Positions 14,968 to 24,657 of a stretch of 37,822 nt of DNA are shown in pieces. The DNA lies in IMG/VR virus record IMGVR_UViG_3300034111_000310, positions 1-37,822 of that record. One strand, 5' to 3'. The translations under genes and the position numbers were made by a program. The notes below the pieces were generated by a model. That model was not told the DNA's origin. It did not search any database and saw only the letters and a list, made by a program, of their open reading frames with translations. Position 1 is the stretch's first letter, and each line of letters starts with the position of its first letter. The stretch is from a virus.

Positions 14968-17900
14968 TTAGAGTTCTGCGTCGGCGGTCCACGTAAAGTA
15001 GATGCTTTCATTAGCCGAAATACTCAGCGAACCACCAGATGTATTTACTAAATTGAATCCGTATACGTTCACCGTGCCAGTCGCCCCGCTGTTTGCTGCT
15101 AGATCTGTTCCACTGGCCGACTCAGAAACCCTGCTGGTGTTGGCTGGTGTTGTATATGGCATCACTGTAACTGTCGGCGTCGTGCGCTTTATGGTTTTAA
15201 ACAAAAGCCTCAAATAATGAACGCCGCTGCTGATTGTGGTACGTCCCATTGGCCAAAGCCCGTTAGCGTCGTTTGCTGTACCGGGCTTATTTGGGGTATT
15301 CTTTTCAAAATATCGTTCGCACAGCAAAAACTCGGCTCCAAACGGCCTGCGCTCAAACTCGGTCGCGGCGTTGCCGACTTCGAGCTGGACGCCGGTGAGA
15401 TCGAAGGTCGCGGAAAGTGTAGAGATAACGCGAACAGCAGAAGTAGCGCCGATAAGGCCGGAAGCTGCCCACGCTCCAGCGGTACCTCGATAAGTTGAGC
15501 CAGAGCCGAGGTCAAAATATACGCGCAAACCGATGCCGCTATCAGTGAGCCACGTCCCGGTTGTATCTCCGGCAATGGCAATAGACTTTTGCTCCCACGT
15601 GTTCGCAACGGATATGGCGTATGTAAATGGATATCCACGGTTAAACGCACTGTTAGAAAATGCACCAGAGAATGTCCCTGTTAGAGATGACCTTACCCAA
15701 AAAGAAATTGTGACGGTCTTCGCTGTTGCTGCCCCAAACTGAAAATCTTGCAAATTGTTCCCCTCTATTTGGTGCCGAAAATTATAAACCGAACCCGCAG
15801 CTGGAGACGCGTCGGCTGTCGTGGTCGTGATTCGAGTAAAGTTAGTGAATCCCTCTGGTGGTGTGCTTGTGCTTCGTTGCAGAGAGAATACGCCTGCCGC
15901 TGCTGTTCCCTGTCCGTTCCACCTATCAACACCATAAGGCTGTGCCCCAGTGGACACCGAAACGCTTGCCCCCTCGTTCCGCTGGTCAATCCGCATGTCG
16001 CCGTTGATGATGCGATTTCGGAAACCGAGACCGCCGATTACGCTCGGCGCAGAGTTCGTGAACGTGGACGCGCCTGAAGCGGAGAGCGTGGTTGCAGCCA
16101 CCGTGCTCGGGGTCGTTGCCCCCACCGTGCCGTTGATGTTGATGCTCGCGGTTCCCGTCAGATTCGTAACAACGCCAGAAGCAGGCGTGCCGAGCGCAGG
16201 CGTCACAAGCGTCGGGCTGTTGGCAAACACAAGCGCACCTGTGCCGGTCTCATCGCTGATTACTCCAGCCAGCTCGGCGGAAGTTGTCGCGGCGAGCGCA
16301 CTTAGTTTGTCTGTCGTGACCACAAGGGTCTTGCTTGCCGGGATCGTCGTCCCGTTGAGCGTCGTTGTGCTGCTGCTGCCGAGCGTGGTAAACGCGCCCG
16401 CCGCTGCCGTGCTGCCACCGATGGCCGTCGCGTCAATCGTCCCGCCGTCGATGTCCGCCGTGTCCGCCACGAGCGAATCAATGTTCGCGGTGCCGTCTAT
16501 CGCCAGATTGCGCCACTCGTGGCCCGTCACGCCGAGGTCGTAGGTGTTGTCAGCCGACGGGTTGAGGTCGGACGCTACCCGAGCGTTGAAATTGACCGTG
16601 TCCGAGTTGCTGCTGCCGAGGGTTGTGTTGTCGTTTACCGTGAGGTCGGTCGTGGTCAGCAGATTTGCATCGCTGATCGTTACGCCGGAGTTTTGCACGA
16701 GCTTGCCCGTCGTGCTGTCGAATCGCACGATTGCGTTGTCGGTCGAGGACGCAGGACCGACGACATCGCCGGTCCCAGTCACGGTATTGGTGACTGTAAA
16801 ATTCGGATACGTTCCGGTCACGCTGATGCCGGTCCCAGCCGTCAGCACTACCGTTTGATCCGGCGCTGTGTTCGTTACCGTGATGCTGCCGGACGACGTA
16901 ATCGGCCCACCTGTGACGCTGATCCCCGTACCTGCCGAGAGATCGACGCTGGTGACGGTGCCGGTTGGCTTCGCGACCCACTCGACGTCGGTTGCTCCAG
17001 CGTTCAGCGCAAGTATCTTCGTGCCGTTCGCCGTGTAGCTCGGGAGCAGGTTTACTCGTGCGTCGCTCGCGGTCGATGCGCCCGTGCCACCGTCAGCCAC
17101 GGCAATGTCGGTGATCCCCGTGATGCTGCCGCCGGTGATCGAGACCGATGACGAGTCCTGCGTCGCGATGGTTCCGAGCGCAAGATTGCTGCGCGACGTG
17201 GTAACGCTCGCGAGATCGGAGAGGTTATTCGCCGCCTGAAGGAAGTAGGTGTCGGCCTGAGTTGCGGCAGAGCCGAGTCCGAGATTGGTCCGAGCGGTTG
17301 AATTCGAGACGAGATCCGAAAGGTTCGACGCTTTCGCGAGCTTGTCCCCGTCCAGCTCGTTAATCGCTGCCTGCACTTCGGTCGCGACGATATCACCAGC
17401 CGGGACGTTCGTGATGTTGCTCGCCGTGTAATCACCGTTCGTCGCGGTGACCGTGCCCGTGCGACCGAACACAGATGCGACGTTGTCGGTGTTGTCCACC
17501 TTTGACCAGCCATCGGCTCCGCCCGAGATGATCCAGTCACCGATTGCGAATGTGATCGTCGCAAACGTGCCGCCCGTGCTGACGATGTAGAAGTCACCGA
17601 GAGTCGAACTCGCCGGAGGATCGGCAAGCGTCGGCGTATTAGTCGCCGCGTTCCACGTCCCCTTGTAGCTGACTTGACCGATGATCGAGTCGGGAAGCTG
17701 GCTTGTCGGAATCTTGCCGCCGCTGTCGAGAGTCGCCACGCCGGAGTTCGCGCCCTTTTCGGTCGCCGGAATCTTTGCCGCGAGATCGGTCGTCAGGTTT
17801 GTGACCTGCGACTGTGCGATCAGGATGTTTGGCGCGGTGATCGACGTGACGCGGCCCTTCGAGTCTACCGTGACCACGACGGAACTCGACGCGCTGCCGT

Positions 17901-19836
17901 AGCCGCCAGAAGAAACGCCGGAGACCGTAAGGCTCGGGTTTGGATAGGTGCCCGTCAGATCGCCGCCAGCCGGTCCGGTAGGCGTCCGCGCGTCGCTGAA
18001 TCGAGAGTCATCGCCAGCTGCGACCGTGCCCGCGGTCGTGCCGACGTTGAGCGTCGCAGAATTCCCGAGCCCGCTGATGTCTGCAGTTGAAAGCGTGATG
18101 ACGCCGGTCCTTCCGGCCACCGAGGAGACCGGGTAAGTGATGCTGACGTTCGATGCTGCGGTCAGTCTGCCCTTCGCGTCCACCGTAAACGTTCCGACAG
18201 CCGTGCCGCTGCCGTAGGAGCCAGCCGTGACCGAGGTATTCGCAAGCGCGACCGTGATCGTGCCTGATGTCGTGATCGGTGATCCGGTGATGCTGATGTT
18301 GGCGTCGCTGTCGATTGCCACGCTCGTCACGCTGCCGACCGCTGCGGTAACCCACTCCGTGTCAGTCGCGCCGCCGTTAAGCGCGAGCACCTTGCCACCG
18401 TTCCCCGTGTAGGTCGGCAAGAGATTGACGCGAGCATCTGCGGAGGTGCTCGCACCTGTCCCGCCGTCCGCGACTGCGAGATCGGTGATGCCGGAAATCG
18501 AGCCTCCGGTGATCGTCACGCTGCTCGCGTTTTGCAGAGCCATCGACCCGAGACCGAGCGAGGATCTCGCAAGCGCAACGCTGGCGACGTCCGAGAGATT
18601 GTTGGCGACCTGAAGGAATGTGGTCGCGCTTTCGACCGCAGCCGATCCGAGACCGAGATTTGTGCGGGAGGTCGTGACGCTCGCGACGTCGGATAGGTTT
18701 GCAGACTTCGCCATCTTCTCTGAGTCGAGTTCGTTGATTGCCGCCTGTGCGTCCGTGGCAGCGATCCCGCCTGCTGGCGTGTTCGTGATCAGAGACGCGC
18801 TGTAGTCGCCTGAAGTGGCTGTTACCACTCCGACCCGACCAAACACGCTTGCGACCTTGTCCGTGTTATCGACCTTCGTCCACGTCGTCGCGCCGAAGAT
18901 CGCCCAGTCACCGACTTCCCAGTCCGTGATGCCGTTGAGGTTCGTCGTCCCGGCGACGCTTACGATGTAAAAGTGCCCGGTAGTCCCGACGCTGCTCGCG
19001 AGTGTCGGCGTGTTCGTCGCTGCGTCCCATGATCCCTGAAACGCGACGCCGCCCGTCGCTGAAACCGTGATCGACCCAGCGCCGTTGCTGATCGCGATGC
19101 CCGTTCCGGCGGTCAAAGTTGCTTCGACGAATCCGCTCCCGTTACCGATCAGCAGTTCTCCTTCGTTCGGAACTGGAACGAGATCGGTAAGCGTTGTCGC
19201 GCCTCCGCCTCCACCGCCGTTGCCGCGCGCCGCGTTGAGAGTCCAGTCCGCCGCGCTGCGGCTCGGGCGCTCGCGATTGCCATCGATGTTCGAGACGAAC
19301 GAATCGCCGTTGATCGTCACGAGATCCAGCCGCTGATACGTCTCGCCGGGCGACCACTTGCCGCGCGGGTTTAGTCCCTTCGGCTCGGCAAATTCTTTCC
19401 GAAGCTGGTCGATCTCGGCAGCGCGAGGGAAGCGAGAGAGTTCGCCGGTCACCAGATCCTTGACCGCTTCAGGTAGAGCGGAAGCAGCGGCCGCAATCTT
19501 CGCCTCGGCCTGCGCGAGCAGGTCGTCATTTTTGGCGCGTTCCGACATAAGCACCGAGTACCGCGCTGCTGTCGTATCTTCGAGCTGGACCGCAAGCTCC
19601 GCGATCTTCTGCTTCAGAACGTTCCCGAGTTTCGCGTGCTCCGCTTGCGAGCTGTACAGCAGGTAGGTCTGCAATTCCTCGCGCAGCAACGGCTCGATCT
19701 CGTTCAGGTTGCGCTCGATCTCAACCGACAAATGCGCGCGAAGTTCCGGCAGCGACTCGACGAGCTTCTTCAGCTCCACGCGCTGAATGATTGCGAGTTC
19801 GATCAGGTTGTCGATTTGGGTCTGCGTGTGAATCAT
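14968..19836 (-). CDS. Long repetitive tail fibre with C-terminal receptor-binding-like module
   Basis: A 1622-residue protein. Residues about 1-165 form a charged coiled coil (ELKKLVESLPELRAHLSVEI). A small aromatic module with NPRGKWSPGETYQRLDLVTI and a glycine hinge (GNGGGGGG) follow. The body consists of Ser/Thr/Gly/Asn-rich fibre repeats including AVADGGTGAS, a motif common in lambda Stf-like fibres. It has two 241-residue copies, at 266-506 and 724-964. The C-terminal about 330 residues (from FRNRIINGDMRIDQRN to FERRPFGAEFLLCERYFEK) resemble the jelly-roll end of other phage fibres and probably bind the receptor. Its place between portal and protease genes is unusual; fibres usually follow gpJ. 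No endosialidase-type chaperone motif was recognised. Confidence 0.85.
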   Translation of the reverse strand: MIHTQTQIDNLIELAIIQRVELKKLVESLPELRAHLSVEIERNLNEIEPLLREELQTYLLYSSQAEHAKLGNVLKQKIAELAVQLEDTTAARYSVLMSERAKNDDLLAQAEAKIAAAASALPEAVKDLVTGELSRFPRAAEIDQLRKEFAEPKGLNPRGKWSPGETYQRLDLVTINGDSFVSNIDGNRERPSRSAADWTLNAARGNGGGGGGATTLTDLVPVPNEGELLIGNGSGFVEATLTAGTGIAISNGAGSITVSATGGVAFQGSWDAATNTPTLASSVGTTGHFYIVSVAGTTNLNGITDWEVGDWAIFGATTWTKVDNTDKVASVFGRVGVVTATSGDYSASLITNTPAGGIAATDAQAAINELDSEKMAKSANLSDVASVTTSRTNLGLGSAAVESATTFLQVANNLSDVASVALARSSLGLGSMALQNASSVTITGGSISGITDLAVADGGTGASTSADARVNLLPTYTGNGGKVLALNGGATDTEWVTAAVGSVTSVAIDSDANISITGSPITTSGTITVALANTSVTAGSYGSGTAVGTFTVDAKGRLTAASNVSITYPVSSVAGRTGVITLSTADISGLGNSATLNVGTTAGTVAAGDDSRFSDARTPTGPAGGDLTGTYPNPSLTVSGVSSGGYGSASSSVVVTVDSKGRVTSITAPNILIAQSQVTNLTTDLAAKIPATEKGANSGVATLDSGGKIPTSQLPDSIIGQVSYKGTWNAATNTPTLADPPASSTLGDFYIVSTGGTFATITFAIGDWIISGGADGWSKVDNTDNVASVFGRTGTVTATNGDYTASNITNVPAGDIVATEVQAAINELDGDKLAKASNLSDLVSNSTARTNLGLGSAATQADTYFLQAANNLSDLASVTTSRSNLALGTIATQDSSSVSITGGSITGITDIAVADGGTGASTASDARVNLLPSYTANGTKILALNAGATDVEWVAKPTGTVTSVDLSAGTGISVTGGPITSSGSITVTNTAPDQTVVLTAGTGISVTGTYPNFTVTNTVTGTGDVVGPASSTDNAIVRFDSTTGKLVQNSGVTISDANLLTTTDLTVNDNTTLGSSNSDTVNFNARVASDLNPSADNTYDLGVTGHEWRNLAIDGTANIDSLVADTADIDGGTIDATAIGGSTAAAGAFTTLGSSSTTTLNGTTIPASKTLVVTTDKLSALAATTSAELAGVISDETGTGALVFANSPTLVTPALGTPASGVVTNLTGTASININGTVGATTPSTVAATTLSASGASTFTNSAPSVIGGLGFRNRIINGDMRIDQRNEGASVSVSTGAQPYGVDRWNGQGTAAAGVFSLQRSTSTPPEGFTNFTRITTTTADASPAAGSVYNFRHQIEGNNLQDFQFGAATAKTVTISFWVRSSLTGTFSGAFSNSAFNRGYPFTYAISVANTWEQKSIAIAGDTTGTWLTDSGIGLRVYFDLGSGSTYRGTAGAWAASGLIGATSAVRVISTLSATFDLTGVQLEVGNAATEFERRPFGAEFLLCERYFEKNTPNKPGTANDANGLWPMGRTTISSGVHYLRLLFKTIKRTTPTVTVMPYTTPANTSRVSESASGTDLAANSGATGTVNVYGFNLVNTSGGSLSISANESIYFTWTADAEL
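16945..17667 (-). repeat. Fibre internal repeat, copy 2
   Basis: This encodes fibre residues 724-964, from YKGTWNAATNTPTLAD to GTVTSV. It matches copy 1 (18319-19041) over an equal length of 241 codons, with about two thirds identical residues by eye. Shared blocks include KVDNTD, VASVFGR, NLGLGSAA and AVADGGTGAS. Confidence 0.75.
18319..19041 (-). repeat. Fibre internal repeat, copy 1
   Basis: This encodes fibre residues 266-506, from FQGSWDAATNTPTLAS to GSVTSV. It is a divergent duplicate of 16945-17667, separated from it by about 217 residues of other fibre sequence. Confidence 0.75.
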
Positions 19837-19842
19837 GGGAGT

Positions 19843-22590
19843 TTATTTGCTGCTCTTCGGATGCTCAGCTGGAAGGAGATCGTTGTCAGTCGTGTACTTC
19901 GGATTCTCGGGTCGTCCGTTTTTCAACAGGTAGAGGAACGCGTTGACGCGAGCGAAGGCCCACTGCGACGCAGAGGTCACTCGCGGCGAACTCGACGTGT
20001 TGAACGCACCGAGACCGCGCTGAAACACCGACTTAAGTGCGCCGAGGGTCGCGCGTCCGTTGCGCGTGTTTGAGTCCTTTTCGTTGAAGTCGTCCGCTTT
20101 CTTTTGAAGCGTCGCCTCTTGTTCTGCCGTGACCTCCGCGCCGCGCGTGGTCGAAGCGTCGCCCCTTGCGGTGCCCTCGCCCTTTGGGTCGGGATTCGGC
20201 GTGTCGGACTTTGGTGCCTTGTCCGATCCGACGATTGCTCCGCGCTCTCCGACCTTCGCGAACATACCCTCGTGCTGCCTCATGCAAACAGCCGTGCGCT
20301 GCTCCGCGTCTGGAAACTCGGCCACCGACACCGGATCAGCCATGCAGCGCGACATAAACTCGTCGTGCGTTTCTTTGGCGGTCGGCGTCGGTAATTCGTA
20401 CTGCTTCTTGCTCAGTTGCACGACCGTGCGATCTCCGAGGATCGACTGCTTGATCTGATCGACGCGCGCGTTCTGTTTTTCGCGGAACTTCTGAACGGCG
20501 TCCAGCCACTCTTCTGGCTCCGGCGGTTGGATTGCGGCGAAGGTTTGCCTGACCTCGGTCGAGGCTGCTCGTAATTCCTTTGAATCCGCCTGCTTGTTAA
20601 TGCGCTCGACGATGGCGGTTGACCACGAGTAGCCCTCATCGCCACCCCACCCGTTCCACGCCTGCCAGCCCTTACCCTGCTCGTCCCACGTCTCGCCCTG
20701 CTTGTCTACCTCATGGCGGTCAAAGAAAGCCTTCATGCGGCGCACGGTGTCCTCGGACATTGGACGCTTGTTGATCAGGTCGCGGGCGCGAGCGATGCCG
20801 ACGCTGGTCATGCCGCGCTGCGATGCTGGCTTCTTCTCGCGCACGTCGAGCGCGCGGCGAGCGTTCTCGGCCATCGCGTTGGTCGGAATGTAGCTGCCGG
20901 TCTCAAGATTGATCGTGATCAGGTTAGAGTCGTCGAACGCGTTGCCGGGCACGATCTCCTCGCCGGGAGCCTGCCCGCCGACTGATTCCGGCCCGCCGGT
21001 CTGCGGCATGACGCTCGCGGCTTGCGCGTCCGCTGCTGCCTTGCCTACGGCATCGCCCGAGGCTGCGGCTGCGGTCGGCGTGCTCGGGAGCGACTGCGTC
21101 GTCAGGCGGATAGCCGTCTCCGGCACGCCGTACTTCTCCGCAAGCTCCTTCACGAATCCGGCCTCGATTGCAATCTGCTCGAGACGAGCGAACGCGTCCG
21201 TGCCCTCCTCAGCGGCGATCTCTTGAAGCGACTTCGCGCCCTGCCGGTTCTCGTTCATGTTCGCGGCGGACTCGCGCCCGACGTCGATTGAGAGCTTCGC
21301 CGGGAATCGCCATTCGCCACGGGTCGCCCGGCGCAGAGCCTGCACCATCGTCTCGCCGGCCAGAAGCGTCGGCGGCGGAATCTCGCTCCGCGCAATCGCG
21401 TCGAGGATCACGGCGTCCTTGATCGGATCGAGCACCTTGTCGGTCAGCACGCCCTGATGCTTCGAGAACACTCGGTCAGCGGCTGCGAACTCTGCGCGGA
21501 CGCTCGGTCCCTTGTAATCTTGCGTGCCGAACAAGACACCCTCGGGCACGCCGACGCCGAGAGCGATCTCGTGCATAAGATGCTGGACGAAGCCGGTGAA
21601 CGCCTGTGACGGGCGCGCTGGCATGACCTCGACGCGATCGCTGTTTGAAAAGTATCGAATCATGCCGACCTCGGTCAGCTCGTTCTTCTGCTGCTGCCCG
21701 CTCGGGAGCGAGAGCGCCGGGTTCGGCTGGAACAGGTTGCGCGGATTCGCCGCTCCGCGCTCGTTGAAGATCAGCGCGGCCTGCTGCGAGGAGAAGCGAA
21801 CGCCCGCCTTCTCTGCCTGCAAGATGTCGTGAAGCATCCGCGCGGTCTGGATCGCGGCGTGCAGGTCTGTGATCCCTCGGTACTGATCGACTCGGAATGG
21901 ATCGAAGTAGTGGCAGAACTGGTTTGCCGGAATGTCCTCCGCGCCAAAGTAAACGCCGTTCCGGTCAACGCGGAAAATCCGGTACGCGACCGGCTGGCCG
22001 AAGTCGTTCGTGATGATGCCCTGATAATAGTTGTCGGACTCAACCGCCGACATGTTCGGATTTCCGATGCGAGTCGCCGGAACGAGCTGGAGCTTGAGCC
22101 CGTCGGTCGTGCGCCGGATGACGAAGCCGCAGTCGCCATCGACCGGGCGCTCCTCGGCGGCGAGCTGCACGAGCTTCTTAAAAGAGTGCCGATTCGTGAC
22201 GTCGCAGTTCTTGCACCACGCGTGAAAGTATTCGCTGATCGTCTGATTGTATCCCCGGTCGCCGGTCGTCGGCGAGTACTCGTGCGGCGTCAGGTAGTTG
22301 CCAAACTTGCGCGAGATTTCGCGCGCCTCGGGAAAGTTCTCAACGAGGTCACGCGCTTCCCACATCATCACCACGCGGTCGCGCTGGTTCTGCGTGGACT
22401 CCGCCGGTTGCCCGTACTGCTTCGGAGCGTAGAGCCGATTCGTGCGCGCCGCGTTGTACTCGAACAGATGCCTCTGCACGCGAGATTCGAGACGCCGGAG
22501 CGCCCACGTCGGCGCAACGTTCTCCAGAGCGCGGTCCACCCACGGCTTGTTTTTGACGATTGCGGCTGCGTCGAAATGCTCGGTGTCCAT
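19843..22590 (-). CDS. Portal protein (lambda gpB family) with long C-terminal extension
   Basis: A 915-residue protein. Residues about 1-530 are a portal of the lambda B type: VMMWEARDLVENFPEAREI, RKFGNYLTPHEYSPTTGDRG, FCHYFDPFRVDQYRGITDLH and VGVPEGVLFGTQDYKGPSVR. Family portals are about 500-550 residues, so roughly 380 extra residues follow. In the extension I see MSEDTVRRMKAFFDRHEVDK (around 605-625) with a nearby Trp/Gly-rich GWQAWNGWGGDEGYSW. A two-Cys helix follows, THDEFMSRCMADP...AVCMRQH (around 745-780). At the end is a block with GAFNTSSSPRVTSASQWAFA (around 860-880, resembling DUF5824). Such modules occur elsewhere as tails of phage head proteins. It lies between gpW-like and fibre genes. 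The leader CACAAAAAAGCAC has no SD. Confidence 0.85.
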   Translation of the reverse strand: MDTEHFDAAAIVKNKPWVDRALENVAPTWALRRLESRVQRHLFEYNAARTNRLYAPKQYGQPAESTQNQRDRVVMMWEARDLVENFPEAREISRKFGNYLTPHEYSPTTGDRGYNQTISEYFHAWCKNCDVTNRHSFKKLVQLAAEERPVDGDCGFVIRRTTDGLKLQLVPATRIGNPNMSAVESDNYYQGIITNDFGQPVAYRIFRVDRNGVYFGAEDIPANQFCHYFDPFRVDQYRGITDLHAAIQTARMLHDILQAEKAGVRFSSQQAALIFNERGAANPRNLFQPNPALSLPSGQQQKNELTEVGMIRYFSNSDRVEVMPARPSQAFTGFVQHLMHEIALGVGVPEGVLFGTQDYKGPSVRAEFAAADRVFSKHQGVLTDKVLDPIKDAVILDAIARSEIPPPTLLAGETMVQALRRATRGEWRFPAKLSIDVGRESAANMNENRQGAKSLQEIAAEEGTDAFARLEQIAIEAGFVKELAEKYGVPETAIRLTTQSLPSTPTAAAASGDAVGKAAADAQAASVMPQTGGPESVGGQAPGEEIVPGNAFDDSNLITINLETGSYIPTNAMAENARRALDVREKKPASQRGMTSVGIARARDLINKRPMSEDTVRRMKAFFDRHEVDKQGETWDEQGKGWQAWNGWGGDEGYSWSTAIVERINKQADSKELRAASTEVRQTFAAIQPPEPEEWLDAVQKFREKQNARVDQIKQSILGDRTVVQLSKKQYELPTPTAKETHDEFMSRCMADPVSVAEFPDAEQRTAVCMRQHEGMFAKVGERGAIVGSDKAPKSDTPNPDPKGEGTARGDASTTRGAEVTAEQEATLQKKADDFNEKDSNTRNGRATLGALKSVFQRGLGAFNTSSSPRVTSASQWAFARVNAFLYLLKNGRPENPKYTTDNDLLPAEHPKSSK

Positions 22591-22604
22591 GTGCTTTTTT
22601 GTGA

Positions 22605-22841
22605 TCAGTTACCCGTAAACGAGATGAAAGTCGTGTCGGTCGTCTCTCCGTTACCATACGCCTGCGCGTCAACAATCTGCCCGAGCATTTGATTGAGCGC
22701 AGAGAGGTCGGCACGCGAGACGCTTTTTCCGTTAAGCGAGTAACTTTGATTGAGCAGCACTGCCTGAATCGCGTCGAGTGCCTTCGTTTTCAGGATCGCG
22801 AGCGTCGCGGCGTCGAGGCCGAGAAATGGGTTGTCGAGCAT
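22605..22841 (-). CDS. gpW-like head-tail joining protein
   Basis: A 78-residue protein between the large terminase and portal genes, exactly where lambda has W. It begins MLDNPFLGLDAATLAILKTK. The segment QSYSLNGKSVSRADLSALNQ corresponds to the beta hairpin and second helix of gpW-like proteins (x-G-k/r-x-v-x-x-a-d-l). gpW binds the portal vertex after DNA packaging and lets the tail be attached. The C-terminal about 15 residues (GETTDTTFISFTGN) are extra and polar. It starts 28 nt after the terminase stop without SD. Confidence 0.75.
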   Translation of the reverse strand: MLDNPFLGLDAATLAILKTKALDAIQAVLLNQSYSLNGKSVSRADLSALNQMLGQIVDAQAYGNGETTDTTFISFTGN

Positions 22842-22869
22842 TTGCCAATGCCCGATTTGTCAAAAGCCG

Positions 22870-24657
22870 CTAGTCTTTAGGCGCTGTGTACCGGATCACG
22901 TTCGCGATGGTCGCCATGCACAAGATCATCGCCGAGGTGTCGAGACCGTGATTCGGCGCGTTGCTTTTAACCTCCTGCCACGCCCAGACGCCGGTGCGGA
23001 TCTCGACCTTCGACTCGCCCTTGAGGTGTTCGAGGTAGAGCGGGTTCACGTCTGCCGGCAGAAGCCATTTGAGGTCGCCTCGATCTTCGAGCGCGTTTGC
23101 CAGCAGGTCTTTGAAGTAGTCGCCCGACCAATCGTAGTAGTATACGTCGCCGCCTCGGTAGTCGCTGATCCGAGGTTCCGAGAACGGGAAGTTGACCAGC
23201 GTGTCGCTGTGGTCGTCGCGCATCGTCCACGTCTTGCGCGCGTGCCCTCGCATACCTCGCCAGCCGAAGTCCGCGCAGTCCCGATCTACGTCGGCGGGTC
23301 GGTAGCCCTTGTCCTGCGCGACGCAGGCGTCCGGCACCTTGTACCGCTGCTGGAGATGCCGGAGCTGGTCGCGGGTCTCCACGCGGCCGAAGTAAAGTTG
23401 CTTATAGGTCGTCCCGGTCGCGGAGGCGAACGCGCCGATCTCGACCCACCAGTGATCCTTCTGCCGGTCGATTGCCATGAGCCGGATCACCTCGTTCTCG
23501 ATCTGCTGCCCAGCGGCGAATGTCGCGACCGAGTAGTCGCTCGTTCGCACGAACAGGTTGACGACCTTTTTCTCGACGATCCACGGGCGCGCCTCCCGCT
23601 TCGTGCGAAACTCGATCAGCATTTTGTCGTCACCCTGCTTGATCCGGTGGTTCTGCGCTTCGCAGAACTCTTCGACCAGCAGGCGCATTGGACGCGAGAC
23701 GAGCGACTCGACGCGGAAGGATGCGAACTCGGCGGGCGCGTCCGGGCGCAGAGGAACGTAACGCCCGGTCTTTTTCCACGCGTTGCGGGTCGCGTCGCTG
23801 TCCGGCGTCTCGTGGCCGCAATGGCAACGAAACCGGCAAGACTCGACCGCGCGCGCGACGTCAATCGTGTCGTCGTCCCGCTTCGCCTCGATGTCCCAGA
23901 CGACGCCGGCGCGGATCTTTGTCTCCTCGTTCCGCCCGAGCGAGAACGCGACCGGATGAACCTTGCGGCACGACGGACACTCGGCGGACCACTCCTGTTG
24001 ATTGCCCTGCCGGAAAGACGTGTCCTCCACGTTGCCGGTCTCGATGTCCATGACCGGAGCCTGCGACGTGTTGTAGATTTTCGAGCGCCCCACCTCCTCG
24101 AAGCGCGAGACGCGAGCGACGGCGTGACCGTACACGTCCTGCCACTTCGGGAGCCAGATCTCGTCGTTGATCTTGTACCGGATCGACTGCGACTGCTGCG
24201 ACGAAAGGTTCGCCGGGTTGAGGATGAAAAAGAATCCGCCGAAGTAGATCTCGGTGGTCGTGCGCTGCGGTCCTGTCCTCGGTAGCATCCGAGCGACCGG
24301 CTTGCACCCCTCGAAGATCGGATTCAGCCGAGACTTCGCGTGCCGGTCGATCATCTCGTCGGTCTGCATCGTCCACGAGATCGGTCCCGCGTCGTTGCAG
24401 ATCAGCCACGGAACCCAAATGTCGGCGACGAGCGTTCCGCCGATTTGCACCGCTTTTCGGAAATGGACTCGCCGGATCAGCGGATTCTGAAGCGCGTCGA
24501 AGATCGGGACGAGCCACGGCGAGATGCGAACATTGAACGGTCCCGGCGTCGCGTACGAGTCGGGCAAGACGATGTTCCGCCGCGCCCACTCGTAAATTGG
24601 CGAGCGGTCGCGCTTCGGAGAACGGAAGTCGGCGAGGCGTCGTTCGGTCTCGGTCAC
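22870..24657 (-). CDS. Terminase large subunit (gpA family)
   Basis: A 595-residue large terminase of the lambda gpA type. The N-terminus YEWARRNIVLPDSYATPGPF and the ATPase region VHFRKAVQIGGT (a deviant Walker A, about residues 64-75) are typical. YKINDEIW (161-168) is the Walker B region. A Cys pair CPSC (227-230) and a second cluster CRFRCHCGH (274-282) form the usual metal-binding insert. The C-terminal half holds the nuclease region (for example AFASATGTTYKQLYFGRVET, DKGYRPADVDRDCADFGWRG). The enzyme cuts concatemers and pumps DNA into proheads. The GTG start overlaps the methyltransferase stop by 4 nt. gpA-type enzymes usually act at cos sites, which fits a lambda-like phage; the site itself is not identified. 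Confidence 0.9.
   Translation of the reverse strand: MTETERRLADFRSPKRDRSPIYEWARRNIVLPDSYATPGPFNVRISPWLVPIFDALQNPLIRRVHFRKAVQIGGTLVADIWVPWLICNDAGPISWTMQTDEMIDRHAKSRLNPIFEGCKPVARMLPRTGPQRTTTEIYFGGFFFILNPANLSSQQSQSIRYKINDEIWLPKWQDVYGHAVARVSRFEEVGRSKIYNTSQAPVMDIETGNVEDTSFRQGNQQEWSAECPSCRKVHPVAFSLGRNEETKIRAGVVWDIEAKRDDDTIDVARAVESCRFRCHCGHETPDSDATRNAWKKTGRYVPLRPDAPAEFASFRVESLVSRPMRLLVEEFCEAQNHRIKQGDDKMLIEFRTKREARPWIVEKKVVNLFVRTSDYSVATFAAGQQIENEVIRLMAIDRQKDHWWVEIGAFASATGTTYKQLYFGRVETRDQLRHLQQRYKVPDACVAQDKGYRPADVDRDCADFGWRGMRGHARKTWTMRDDHSDTLVNFPFSEPRISDYRGGDVYYYDWSGDYFKDLLANALEDRGDLKWLLPADVNPLYLEHLKGESKVEIRTGVWAWQEVKSNAPNHGLDTSAMILCMATIANVIRYTAPKD

Noticed and set aside
22831-24285. Plus-strand frame of 484 codons
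   Set aside because: It is a long frame antisense to the large terminase, dominated by Arg, Val and Asp; the minus strand carries clear terminase motifs.
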